Source: Saksenaea vasiformis B4078
Lineage: Eukaryota; Mucoromycota; Mucoromycetes; Mucorales; Saksenaeaceae
Direction of reading: 5' to 3'
Assembly (NCBI GenBank): GCA_000697055.1
Contig: JNDT01002371.1
Span: 124,001-188,000 of the forward strand
Length of the DNA: 64,000 nt
Positions 26,272 through 36,295 of the stretch are shown here, one piece after another. The notes under the pieces were generated by a model. The model saw only the letters and a list, made by a program, of their open reading frames with translations. It did not search any database and had not been told where the DNA came from. A program made the translations under genes and the position numbers. How positions within the stretch are numbered: the first letter of the stretch is position 1; each line of letters opens with the position of its first letter.

Positions 26272-26438
26272 TACTCCAAACTCTATTATGTCTTTGATCG
26301 AAGACGAAGGATGTCAAAAAGATATAAATATGCCCTAGAATGAGCGTTCTGGTGCTTCCTTAGTTCAATTCAACTATCTACAAAGTAAGTAGATGCAATG
26401 GCAGCAAACCACAGCAATACTGATTCAACTACTTTAGC

Positions 26439-26624
26439 ATGAAAGCTTTTCTCTTTGGTCTTCTTGCTCTCTCTGTCGTCTTGGGTGTGAGCACCGCTCA
26501 ACCCTTGGAAGAACGTGGCTGTCTGCCCAACGGTGACAACACCTGCAACCAAAGCGGACGAAACTGCTGCAGCGGCAACTGCTACATGCAACCCAACTGG
26601 AAATCCGGTGTTTGCCAGGCCTAA
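26439..26624 (+). CDS. Small secreted cysteine-rich (knottin-like) peptide
   Basis: A 61-residue precursor in one exon. Residues 1 to about 20 form a classical signal peptide (MKAFLFGLLALSVVLGVSTA) with an Ala at the expected cleavage site, followed by a short PLEER segment resembling fungal propeptide ends. The mature part has six cysteines in the order C-x7-C-x6-CC-x3-C-x10-C, the spacing of inhibitor-cystine-knot peptides. The ATG is the first of the frame, and an AATAAA lies at 26640-26645, 15 bp after the stop. An imperfect hairpin (about 26651-26682) follows. It sits alone in a transposon-scarred region about 2 kb from the Crinkler-like gene. Secretion and knot fold are well supported; antimicrobial, protease-inhibitor or host-directed roles are all possible. 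Confidence 0.85.
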   Translation: MKAFLFGLLALSVVLGVSTAQPLEERGCLPNGDNTCNQSGRNCCSGNCYMQPNWKSGVCQA

Positions 26625-26650
26625 ATTATTGTAATATTCAATAAACTGTG

Positions 26651-26682
26651 AAAAGAGGACCGCTACAAAAAGCGTCCTTTTG
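26651..26682. repeat. Imperfect hairpin behind the knottin gene
   Basis: AAAAGAGGACCGCT pairs imperfectly with AGCGTCCTTTT across a short A-rich loop, directly after the poly-A signal. It may help 3'-end formation or be chance. Confidence 0.5.
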
Positions 26683-27262
26683 TCTACACCCGATATTATG
26701 TTGCACTATGATCTCGTTCTTTTCTCTTTATGTATACCATGAAATGCTGCTCTAGGATTGTAGACACAATTGATTAATTGGTCTGATCGTATTGCCGCTC
26801 AGCAATTAGGCAAAGAAGAGATGTGCGAACGAATGTCGGAGAAAGATGACGAAAAGCAATTTAGAAGACGATGAAGATAGTGATCGCAGTACTGTAGTAA
26901 CAACAACGATAGAAAAGACCGAGCTAAAAATATAAGATAACCAAGTTCCCTATCATACACACCCATTCAGTTTATTTCGCGGCTCTATTGGTATGTATGT
27001 AATCTTTCAAAAGTATACTTTTAACAAGGTCCATTGAAGCTACCATTTAAGTGCAGGTTTTCAATAGGTTTGAATAATTCAGAAAGGATCTTAACGTAAT
27101 TGGAAGGTTCTATGCCTACTAATGGTTGGCACCATTTATCGGATCTTTGAAAGATTCTAAAAGGCATCCGAAATAACTTCAGTACTTCGATAGACAGAAA
27201 ATTCTTTCAGAAGGCAAAGACTCGGAATAACTGACGTAAATACTTACCACAAGTGTAGCGAT

Positions 27263-27586
27263 CTAAATCCCTCCAGGGAGGGAACCAACATGGGTAGTGG
27301 TGATATTGAAGTCTGGATGCTGCACTGGTCGATTCAAAGCCTGTGGCCTTCTCCCATTCAACCACACTGGTACAGCAATTTCGTAGGTATTCTTAGAGGC
27401 AATTGTGTCCGTACTCCACAGTATGCCGCAGTCTTTGCATACCAGGATACCGTGGTGGATTACACCGTCCATAGTCGTCACTTTTTCCAAAGCTCTCGGT
27501 GATAGATGTTCATGATAGTAATTACTGTACCAGCAGTGCCACCCCTTACTGAAGTCTAAGGCTTGCATCCTTTCCCCATTCTGCAA
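27263..27586 (-). pseudogene. Relic of a TnpB/Fanzor-like (OrfB zinc-ribbon) transposon protein, C-terminal part
   Basis: A 107-codon minus-strand frame contains LSPRALEKV, then GVIHHGILVCKDCGILW, then TDTIASKNTYEIAVPVW and a Gly-Arg-Pro tail. The CxxCG.xW....D.xASxN series matches the last zinc-ribbon half and final RuvC segment of OrfB/TnpB-like proteins that are common in Mucorales genomes, where a WNRDVNASxN form is usual. Here the Arg before the Asp is changed and the first CxxC pair is missing, so the piece is dead or fragmentary. Everything upstream of the C-terminus is absent or unrecognisable. It lies next to the Tc1-type relic on the same strand. The assignment rests on motif memory only. 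Confidence 0.5.
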
Positions 27587-27616
27587 CTTTCTCTTTTCGC
27601 AGAGCTATAACTTGGG

Positions 27617-28170
27617 TCAAAATTCCTCGTTGCAAGAAGCCTTTTCCAGCTTTTCCAGAGTTATATGGCATTTACTGACTAAATGTCTATGCAGCGCTGA
27701 TTCTGAGATCGTTAACTCTTGAAACGCATCACATAAGATTTTCTTTATGTCAATCAGGATGAAATTCGGATATTTATCTATGTAATCTACAAGAAACTGG
27801 AAATGAGTTCCACTCAGCTTATCATAACATCTAGTACGAGACTTTCTCTGGACACCGTATACATCCTTCTTCATTCCGGTTGTAGGTTTGATACATATAT
27901 CGTTGAGTGGTTGGAATATTTATACCTGTGATAAGCAATGCTTCCTTTGCTGTTCATCCTTCGTCAATCACCAAATCAAACAGCTTTTCCATTTGCTATG
28001 GGACGTATTTTCTACATGAACCTCTCGTTCTAGCTTCATCCGCACGCTGCACACATGGCCTGTTTGGAAAGTGGGAAAAGTCTGTTAAGCATATGTCTCT
28101 AGTATCATCAGCAAATAATGAGGCATCTGCCTATGTATGCATCCGCATAAACCTATCATTTACATGAGTA
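27617..28170 (-). pseudogene. Relic of a Tc1/mariner-like transposase, N-terminal DNA-binding part
   Basis: Two minus-strand frames belong together: an upstream piece reading MEKLFDLVIDEG, then a stop, then TAKEALLITGINIPTTQRY, and after a frame change a downstream piece with FLVDYIDKYPNFILIDIKKI followed by ISESALHRHLVSKCHITL. This is the paired helix-turn-helix layout of Tc1/mariner-like transposases in Mucorales. At least two in-frame stops and one frameshift interrupt it, and the sequence ends at a stop just after LEKLEKASCNEEF, before any DDE catalytic domain. It is therefore a truncated, inactive copy. The part from about 28170 up to 28325 keeps an open frame (starting MNDLREDMEAGD) whose link to the element is uncertain. 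Confidence 0.6.
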
Positions 28171-28510
28171 ACTTCCTCCGGCCATCTTTCAGTCAAAACG
28201 GTTGGATTCGAATGAAGCAGTTCTGTCCATACGCCTTGTGTATCACGTTCAGAAATATCAGTGAGGTGACATCTTACATTCAATGGAGCGTCACCTGCCT
28301 CCATGTCTTCACGTAGATCGTTCATATGGAAGAAGTAAAAGATGAGTTTACTATCCCTTTTTCCTTTGCAAATGGCCGGAGTTCATACGACGCAAAAACC
28401 TCAGGTTACTGGCGCAAAACTCAAAGTGGAGCTTCGGAGATCCAACATGCATTACTCCTGACGTTTTTTCTCGCACCGTAACCCACTGATCGATGTCCCA
28501 TTCCTCGCCT

Positions 28511-29795
28511 ATGGACATTCTATTGAATCTGTTCTGTGTTGCCAGTGGCGATTCTCTCTCTAGGGCATTTGAGATTGAGGTCCATTCCACAGCTACAGTC
28601 AGTCGACTTAAAGACGTAATCAAGACTAAAACGGCACCTGAATTCGATGACACCGCTGCGGACAAACTCACGCTCTGGCGTGTCGAGATTCCAGAGAATA
28701 AAGAGAATCTTACAATCACACTTCGTGACCTTGACGTGAAGGAAGAATTGACATGTCCGAGAACATCAGTTTCAGCAGTGTTTCCAACACCACCGAATGA
28801 TATAACGTACATCCTGGTGCAGCGGCCTGTACGGCGGCCTGTATCCGGTCTTCCAAAAGTAGCAATTCAGCCAGAACTTACTTTTCTTGAACTGCAGCGT
28901 ATTATTGGAATAGCAAGCAGTCATTACCGCAATTATAGCGTGGATCTGACGGCTGTTGAAGAATTCCAAAGAAATAAACTAGGTCGTTTCTACAAAAGAC
29001 GACTACCACATGCTACAACAACAAAAATGGTATATCTGCAAATGTTTGGAAATATGCTGGGCAAGGAACCAACGTCAGTCGAGGGTAGGACGTTACTTGA
29101 CCTAGTAAAGGAAGACATCGGTAAAAACACAGATTTCAACGTAGTGGCTATGGTTGGTCGATTACGTGCAGGGAAAACAGCGACGGTGATCGAGGTGGCA
29201 AAAAAAAAAACACTTTGTTATATACATCTCATGTGTCGATCCTAACGGCCACACATCTCCGGGATTTAGAGATACGAACTTTGTAAAACTTACAAAAGAT
29301 GTCGAGGAGGCCTGTGGAGCGCTCTCAGAACCAGAAACATGGCAGAAGCTAATAGAAAATGATGCACGTACGAAATTACTGGCATCAAACCGTGTCCAGG
29401 TCGAATTTTTAGCAGGATTGCTATTTTTACAGCTTCTTTTCATCAGCAATCCTCAACTCACGCCGGAACGGTTCTTCCGTGAGCAGATTAATGGAGGGCT
29501 TTCCACAATTGGTATATTGGTCGATGAGTTATGTCAATATGACGCTACCACGATCCGTAGAATCTGCCTCAAGCTCCAGGCCAGTCTAGTGGAAAACCAT
29601 CTAGAAAAACGAGGATTAGCGATTACCTTAGATGAAGCTCAAATTGCAGGGCAAAATATCTTGTCTGGTAGATTGATCGCACAATCTGCGATAGGAAATG
29701 AAATTAAAGATATGGTGGACCGCAACAATGAAATTAAGAATGGTCTTCGAAAAGTAAATTCAGAATTGGAATTGATGACGTACTTTCCATACTAA
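28511..29795 (+). pseudogene. Crinkler (CRN)-type effector-family gene, frameshifted and lacking a C-terminal effector domain
   Basis: The first frame (28511, or the in-frame ATG at 28493, to 29245) begins with a ubiquitin-like CRN header: LLNLFCVASG, LKDVIKTKTAP, KLTLWRVEIPENK, then a VFPTPPND..YILVQRP end near 28840. A middle region leads to a Walker A-like loop GRLRAGKT near 29160. The frame is lost in a run of 11 adenines at 29200-29210; the coding sense continues one base shifted from 29211 to the stop at 29795 and includes a Walker B-like ITLDEAQ near 29630. Header plus P-loop NTPase is the known CRN layout, normally followed by a nuclease or kinase-like toxin domain, which is missing here. 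A branch-like TACTAAT and TTTCAG near 29790-29816 could mark an intron, but splicing there soon meets a stop. It may be a pseudogene, an assembly slip, or a real slippage site. Confidence 0.7.
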
Positions 29796-30987
29796 TCGCA
29801 CTCTCAAACTTTCAGGAAATGGAATGAAGGATGATATTTATGCGTGTTGACTAGCAGTTATATTAATTTATGCTGATCTATTAGCAAAATTATGCTATGG
29901 TATCTATATTCAATCTGTATATATGTTCAGGATGTGCAAAATCTGATTCCACCTCGGCCTCTGCAGGTATCACTCCTACAGCACTTACACTTCCTTATCG
30001 ATCTATCAGGAGAAGACGCACGGGTATAAGCGGATTCGGCCAGTAGTATCGCCCGAAACCGGCGTATCTCTTGTGGTACGGGTTATGGTATCGATTGCAG
30101 TACTATAGTGCGAGGAAATGTCAGCTCTGCTGGCTCTCATGGCGCCACGGCAATATATCTCCTATGGGGATTCTGCAGGCTTTGCCGAACCGGAAGTACT
30201 ACGTCGCGGCTATTTGCAATGGTATTTGGCGCGTTACACGTTTCTTTCCAGCTTTCGTAGTATTTCTGCAGATTCTCTGGAGTTTTGCAAAATATCGTCT
30301 TGCCGTCTACTTTGACAGATCAACGCCTAGGGAACTCTGTCCAATCCGGAGTCACGCTCTGGGAAAAGCCGGCTCCCAATAATCTTGTCCAGAACAGTTC
30401 TTTCTTTGCTGTATGTATCAGTAACATCAGGTATATGGTTCCTTGTATTTGGGCGATATAATGGTGCCGTGATCTTGATTGGTACTCCTTCCTGCTTTTA
30501 TAATTCTCCCGCAGGCGATGAGCTGCAGAATAGTGTGTGGAAGAGACAACAGCCTTGATAATCGCAATATTCTCACTCCTAATCCTGGCAGAATAGGCTT
30601 CCTGCCGTTATATTGAAGCTTCGGCATACAAGAGGTGGTATAGGGCAAATTCCAAATTGTTCACCAGAAATTGAAACGCGACGGAATTGCCAGACATCAG
30701 TCCCATGGTAGTTCGGTATGGTATGGTTGTGATAATCTAAAATGCAAAGATATTTTTATCTTAGCGCGGTATAACGCTGTTAATATGCATAGCAACATAT
30801 TAAAAAGCAACTGACACTACTATTAACTTGCTGTGAGATAATGGTAACGTGAAAAGAGCAGTAGAAAGGATGTATCTCTGGCGATTATGTTGGTATCCCA
30901 TTGAGGGCCTGTCATAGGCTGAGCGTAACTAATGTGGAACTGTTATTGGCCAGCTGGACGCTGGAGGCCACGTGTCGACGTGAGTGT

Positions 30988-31107
30988 TCAAGAGAGGACT
31001 GCTTCTTGCGTGCAAAAAAAAAAAAAAAAAAATCCTTAAACCACCAAGCTCCTCTCTTGAGGAAGGGCAGGGGGAGGGAAACAAGACATTCACCAGATAA
31101 TGTCTTG
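30988..31107. repeat. Two consecutive hairpins around a poly-A run
   Basis: TCAAGAGAGGA at 30988-30998 is the exact reverse complement of TCCTCTCTTGA at 31050-31060, enclosing the A run. CAAGACATT at 31082-31090 is the exact reverse complement of AATGTCTTG at 31099-31107 with an 8-base loop. There is no coding context. Confidence 0.75.
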
Positions 31108-33461
31108 AGTTTGCGAGGCAGTTGACACGCTATGCATAAGCGTAACGCAATGTAAGATTAGCTGTTCTCTGTCCTTTTTTGACCATTTGAAAAGGAGCAA
31201 ACCAGGAGACGCAGTCTACCTTTTCCTCCCCCTATGTTTCGTTGTGGAAGGACGCATCCACTTTAGCAGATCCTGCATTGACAGTAAGCGCTATTTTCTC
31301 CGTTTATTTCCTCTGACCGTGTCTGTTGAATTGCAAGTATAGGCATATTCACGCCTTTCGTTAACGATTAAACTGGATGTAACAAAGCTGGACATGAGCA
31401 TCCGTTCATGTGTGTCCATCGCGAACTTTGCCGGACAGTTTGAATGCGTAAATGAAAAGCCTGAATTATAAACAGCACTCGACAAAAACAAAATATTGTC
31501 GGCTGCTAATATCAGTTGTAATCTCCTAAATTGATGTTTATCTTAAATGAAAAAAGAAATACTTGAAACTCATTCGTACTCTTTTTAAATGATAGCAAGC
31601 TCTAAGTCAAAAAGAAGAATTGCTATAACAGATCAGTTTGTTGTCTAGACAACTCCTGATCAAAGATTTGTAGTCGCTTGAACTCATAACCTTTTCTTGG
31701 TAATGGTACAACTTTGCCGTTGGGAATGTCTATGATAGCTCGCGACCTAGTTATTTCTCGTATACTCAAGAAACCGAAACAAGAATACGGAGTTATAGAT
31801 GACTTCGTAAATTGCCACTGTACAATTGTACGATTGCCCACACATGCAGTCTTTTCAGAAAGTAAAGTCGCCGTCAGAGGGAAAACTACGGATACTTCAC
31901 TTTTATCCTTTTATACAGCTCAGAGAAAAAGGCTATCTATTTCTACATCGTGTACTGTCCATTGACTAACTCTCTCGCATCGCTAAGAATGAACTTCAAT
32001 CTTAATTAAGTACACTATCCTAAGATGGAGAGCCAACACAGGCCAGTATTTCCACCATCAATGTTCACAGATCTGCCAAAAATGTGATATCTTTCATGTG
32101 TGCCGTGAGAAAATTCAATGTTCCCACTTAAGTCAGATTGATTCCATGGCTAAACGTTTGTATTTACTATTAGTGTTTTTCAAATGCTTAACTATAGCGG
32201 CGGTGCAAAGCCACAGCAATGCATTTAAAGAGAATGTGATCAATAGCTGAATTGGTCATACATATCAAAGCACATCTCGGGCCCTACCGATTTAGTTCGA
32301 CTTTCAATTCTTTCGTATCTTATGTAATACGTCTTTCTATGTTAAAAAACAAGGAAAAAGGAGGGGAAGGTACTTGATGGGAAAACGTGTCAGTCTTTCA
32401 GGTTTGCAACGTCAGAAAAACTCAGCATATTCCGAGGTCAAATAGAGAAAGAAACAGCTAAACAAGAGCGAGGTGACAATCTAAACAGTGTTTGTACTAT
32501 GCGTCGCGGAAAAAAATCATAATCATCTGAGGATGCGTCAGACGTGACAAATACCAACGATCAGATGGTTTATTCGTATGTTCACCATGTTCCTTTTGCC
32601 TTATTTAGCTATCTGATTTCTCAGACTTCCATGACACTGAGTTTCCTATGTTTTACAGTGCAGCGAACTCCGTTCCCTCTTAGTCGCTCTCATTGATTTC
32701 CTTCTCATTCTTACCTTTCTTTATCAGATGCGATCATTTTGGAACGTCAAGAAAAAGTTGCATGAAGTTACAATAACCTTTTTTTTTTTATATTTATTTC
32801 TATTATAGTCATTTTGCGACTATGTTCATTGTACTTTATCTTCAGCAAAATGAATACATACGCACATACATCGGTCAGCGCGCACTCCTTTTTTTATGGG
32901 TTTACACGTTTTTTCTAACCTTAGTTGAATGCGATCATGCCACACGAAATCTTTTTCTTCGCTTTTGCATGATCCGTAACTCCGAGACTCAAGTGTAAGA
33001 GCGGGTCGGATGTTCGCAGCGACCAAAGGGACCCGATGGAATACGGGGAGACCGACGTTTGTACCACAGAGACTCGTGCGGGGACAAAAGAGCTTTCGGA
33101 TCCATGTGGTACGAGATGCCTTGTTGACGGATAAACACGTAGAACAATCGATACGATAGTATGTTCTTTTTTACACGATAGATCCACTTCATGCAATAGG
33201 ACTTTAAATCAGCTCTGACTTTTTTAAGCGCGACGATTAATTGCAAGTATTCAGACAATTGGATCTATTTACCAGATTACTCCTTTTTTAATAGAGCTAG
33301 AGAGAGAAAGAAATACGAAGAGAACACAGTATCATAGTCTGTGCTCCATAGAGAATTTCTGGATCAGATAAAGTTTTTTAAAACTCACCATCAGATCCCG
33401 GGAAATATCAACCAAAATGTAAAAAACTAGGTTATACACCGCGAAAAAAATTTTCACCTTG

Positions 33462-33530
33462 GTATATATAAAGATCCGGATTTTTCATAACCAAAAAAAA
33501 ATAAAAAAAAACAAAAGTTCACACAACACC
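33462..33530 (+). promoter_or_regulatory. TATA box and A-rich leader of the MFS gene
   Basis: A TATATATAAA element about 60 bp before the ATG at 33531 is followed by an A-rich untranslated leader (two A8-A9 runs) and a CACAACACC context directly before the start codon. Confidence 0.5.
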
Positions 33531-35150
33531 ATGACCGATAAGACAGAGATGGGTCATCTCAACGAGAAAGACCGATCGCAAGAGAGTTCGATAGAGAAAG
33601 TGCCAATGGAAGATGAGCAGCCCAACGTTGTATCGCACGGTGGTGATACTGCTTTCGCCAACGCTCCCTGGCAATACAAGGTTATTGCCCTTGTTACTGC
33701 ACTTATGCTGCCCAGTAAATATCCAACATTTCCTTTTGCATGATCTGTTCTAAAACAGAATTGTTTTGTAGTCGGTTCGCATTTTGCGCACACAGCCGTG
33801 GGTGCAATGAAGAAGACAATCAAAACACAGCTCTCAATCAACAATACACAGTATGGTGTGTTGTCCGCTTCAGTCTCCATCATCAATACAATTTTCCCTA
33901 TTTTGGCGGGTGTGTTTATTGACATGTTCGGCTCTGTTTGGGGTACCCTTGGCGTAAACGTCCTGATTATCGTCGGCTCTCTCTTGACAGCTCTTGCAGC
34001 CAAATATCAGCATTTCGGCATGATGGTGGCAGCGCGTGTCATCTTTGGTATTGGTAGCGGCTTGATTGTGACAATGCAAGAATCCCTACTTAGCAAATGG
34101 TTCCGTACCCAACATCTTTCTATTGCTATCGGTCTCCAACTGTCCATCAGTCGTCTTTCCAGTTTCCTTGGTACCATGGTAGCCAACCCTATCGCTAGAG
34201 CAACCAACGACTGGGTCTGGGCATTTTGGCTGTCGTTCATTCTCTGTTGCTTCTCCATCGCCATGAACTTAATCTACGCACTGGTGGTCAAGAAACTGCG
34301 TGGCCAAATTGTGACTAAGGAAGAAATCAGCAAACTCAAGGCCAAGAAGACGTTCCACTGGCGTTCTGTCCTCAAATTCCCCACCTACTACTGGCACATT
34401 ATTCTTATTGAATTTATTTTTGCTGCCGTCTGGTCGTCTTTCCAGATCATCTCGACCGAACTCGTTCAGGTTCATTTCGGCACACAGCAAGTTTTGGCTG
34501 CCTACAAAGCATCTGCCTCTCAGGTTGTGCCCATTGTTGCCACACCTATTCTTGGTTTCTTCATGGACTACTACGGTCGTCGTATTTTGATTCTCTTGAT
34601 CTCTGCCGGTTTCCTCATCGTCAGTCTTGGTCTTCTTGGCTGGACCTATGTCGACGCTGTTGTCGGTATGGTCTTCTACAGTATCTCGCTTGCCTTCGGT
34701 CCTATTGCCATGATCACCTCCATTGGCATGATCCTTCCTTCAGACTATATTGGTACCGGTCTGGGTATCTACAAGAGTTCCAACAACATTGGTACCACTA
34801 TTCTGGACATCATCAGTGGTGTTATCCAGGATCATACCCAGGGACAAAGCTACACTGGTGTCCTGCTGTTGTACATCATTCTTTCTGGTCTCGGTTTTAT
34901 TCTCATCGTGGGTCTCATCATCAGTCAACGCGTCTTCCTCAAGAATCTGCTCGAGGTTGGCCGTGCCGAACGTACCGAACGAATGAAGGAAATCAATGAC
35001 AAGGAGTTGTTCTTGACCAAGCAGGGTCTCGATTCTTACAGCAATACCAAGGTCAAGGTCTTTAACATTATCTGGCTTGTCTTGTTCGGCTGCTGTCTGC
35101 TTGTTTCTTGGATTCTCTTCTTCGTCTTTGCCATTCACAAGAACTACTAA
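33531..35150 (+). CDS. Major facilitator superfamily transporter, MFSD1-like
   Basis: Two exons, 33531-33714 and 33772-35150, join in phase 1 to 520 residues, typical for MFS carriers. After a charged N-terminal tail of about 50 residues there are about twelve hydrophobic segments with a central loop (KKLRGQIVTKEEISKLKAKK). MFS signatures include GVFIDMFGSVWG after the second segment, the R-containing VAARVIFGIGSGLIVTMQ, and DYYGRRILILLISAG in the second half. The C-terminus ends with one more long hydrophobic segment and a short polar tail. The layout resembles lysosomal MFSD1-type carriers, for which dipeptide export has been described; assignment to that subgroup is inferred. It would act in a vacuolar or plasma membrane. 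Convergent with the SH3 gene at 36296. Confidence 0.88.
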
Positions 35151-36295
35151 TGTAAACCTTATTAATTTGTTAACATTGAGCTGGTCCTCATTACCTAAAA
35201 GAAAAATTACCCCCGGCACTCATCTTTCCCACAAAACACCTAAATTAATTTTATTTTATAACTCAAATTATTGCAAAGAAATTCAAACAATACTATAGTT
35301 TACTCTATTCATTTTGTTTGCCTCCAATTTATTAATGGGTGCGTACACACTGTAATCAAAACAAGGAAAAAAAAACTATCAAATAAACATATAACCTTGT
35401 ACCTAAAACATAGCTAGATCTTCTCGTGAGTACTCGTTACAATGACTCTAAACAAAAAGATTCAGACCTGTATGATTAAGATGATGATTTAAATATCTTG
35501 AAAACCTTGCTGAGCTAAGAATAATCACTCTTGCCGTACAGTTGCCTGACAAAAAGTTTGGCAACGAAGGCCAAATGATTAGTGACGAAAACGTTTCCCC
35601 TGTAAGCGTCTACCATTCTTGCTACAGAGAGATGCGGACGTTGTTGGACCATTGCTGGCAGGCCTTGACCGCATAAAGAGCCTGCTGCAAACATGTGTAT
35701 GCTACTATTACTCGCACTGACATCGCGACTTGCCGGTTCAACAAGCGAACACGCTACGTAGCATACGGTACGCTTTTTGATGTAGTTTTATATTACGTAT
35801 CATGTTCTTCTGTAGACGTTTCGAGTACCCGCAAAACGTGATAAACAGTTCTTAAATCCACCAAATTCTTTGCTAATCAATGCACAATACAGTCCGTAGG
35901 TTGATTAAAGAGAATAATGTTTTAGGTCAAATCTCAATTTCGAAGCTCGAACGATATGAAACTTTTCCCACCGTTTCCGTTAGATCACTCAGCCGAAGAC
36001 AATCTAGAAAGATCTACTATTTCCACTACCCAATTGTCTTATGCCGACATGCATGGGTATGCCGTCTCGAGAAAGGGACGAGTATTATATATGTATCAAA
36101 CACAATAGCGGAGAAAAAAGAAAGAAAAATGAGGTTATGCTAGCTGTACTTTGTAACATGTATAGAGATGACAGTGCAACTATAGATATACAACGGAAAT
36201 GAATTTGTATGAAAGACAAAAATAGAGAAAAAGAGAGGGAATATAATGGAAATGAGAAAGGATATATATGTAGATAGTTATATATATATAAACAA
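35151..36295. other. Convergent intergenic region
   Basis: Separates the 3' ends of the MFS gene (+) and the SH3/RA gene (-). AT-rich near 35240-35400, then ordinary sequence. An 87-codon plus frame at 35880-36143 has no recognisable features. Nothing else is seen. Confidence 0.55.

Larger units (their letters stand above)
16529..26438. other. Gene-poor block, left half
   Basis: Nearly 10 kb without an acceptable gene. Open frames are short and do not resemble known proteins. Unlike the genic parts it has few long A/T homopolymers. Structural elements seen: (GGATAGC)n near 16657-16680, a GGAGA-type repeat near 19305-19330, a strong hairpin at 20455-20491, a long imperfect inverted repeat at 21321-21480, and a copy of the knottin-gene upstream sequence near 25842-25895. 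Some stretches (for example 19390-20300) keep short broken frames that may be decayed coding DNA, but I cannot name a family. Confidence 0.5.
29796..33530. other. Gene-poor block, right part
   Basis: No acceptable gene. A stretch at about 30000-30380 has overlapping open frames on the plus strand (103 and 65 codons) without recognisable domains. An 18-20 base A run at about 31014-31032 lies between 11-bp inverted arms (see hairpin feature). A TATATATAAA at about 33463-33472 belongs to the downstream transporter gene. Confidence 0.5.

Noticed and set aside
30071..30382. 103-codon frame of normal composition
   Set aside because: Three overlapping frames are equally open there and none resembles a known protein, so no gene is claimed.
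34740..35219. Long minus-strand frame opposite the MFS gene
   Set aside because: Shadow of the transporter's codon pattern; the plus strand carries the clear MFS protein.
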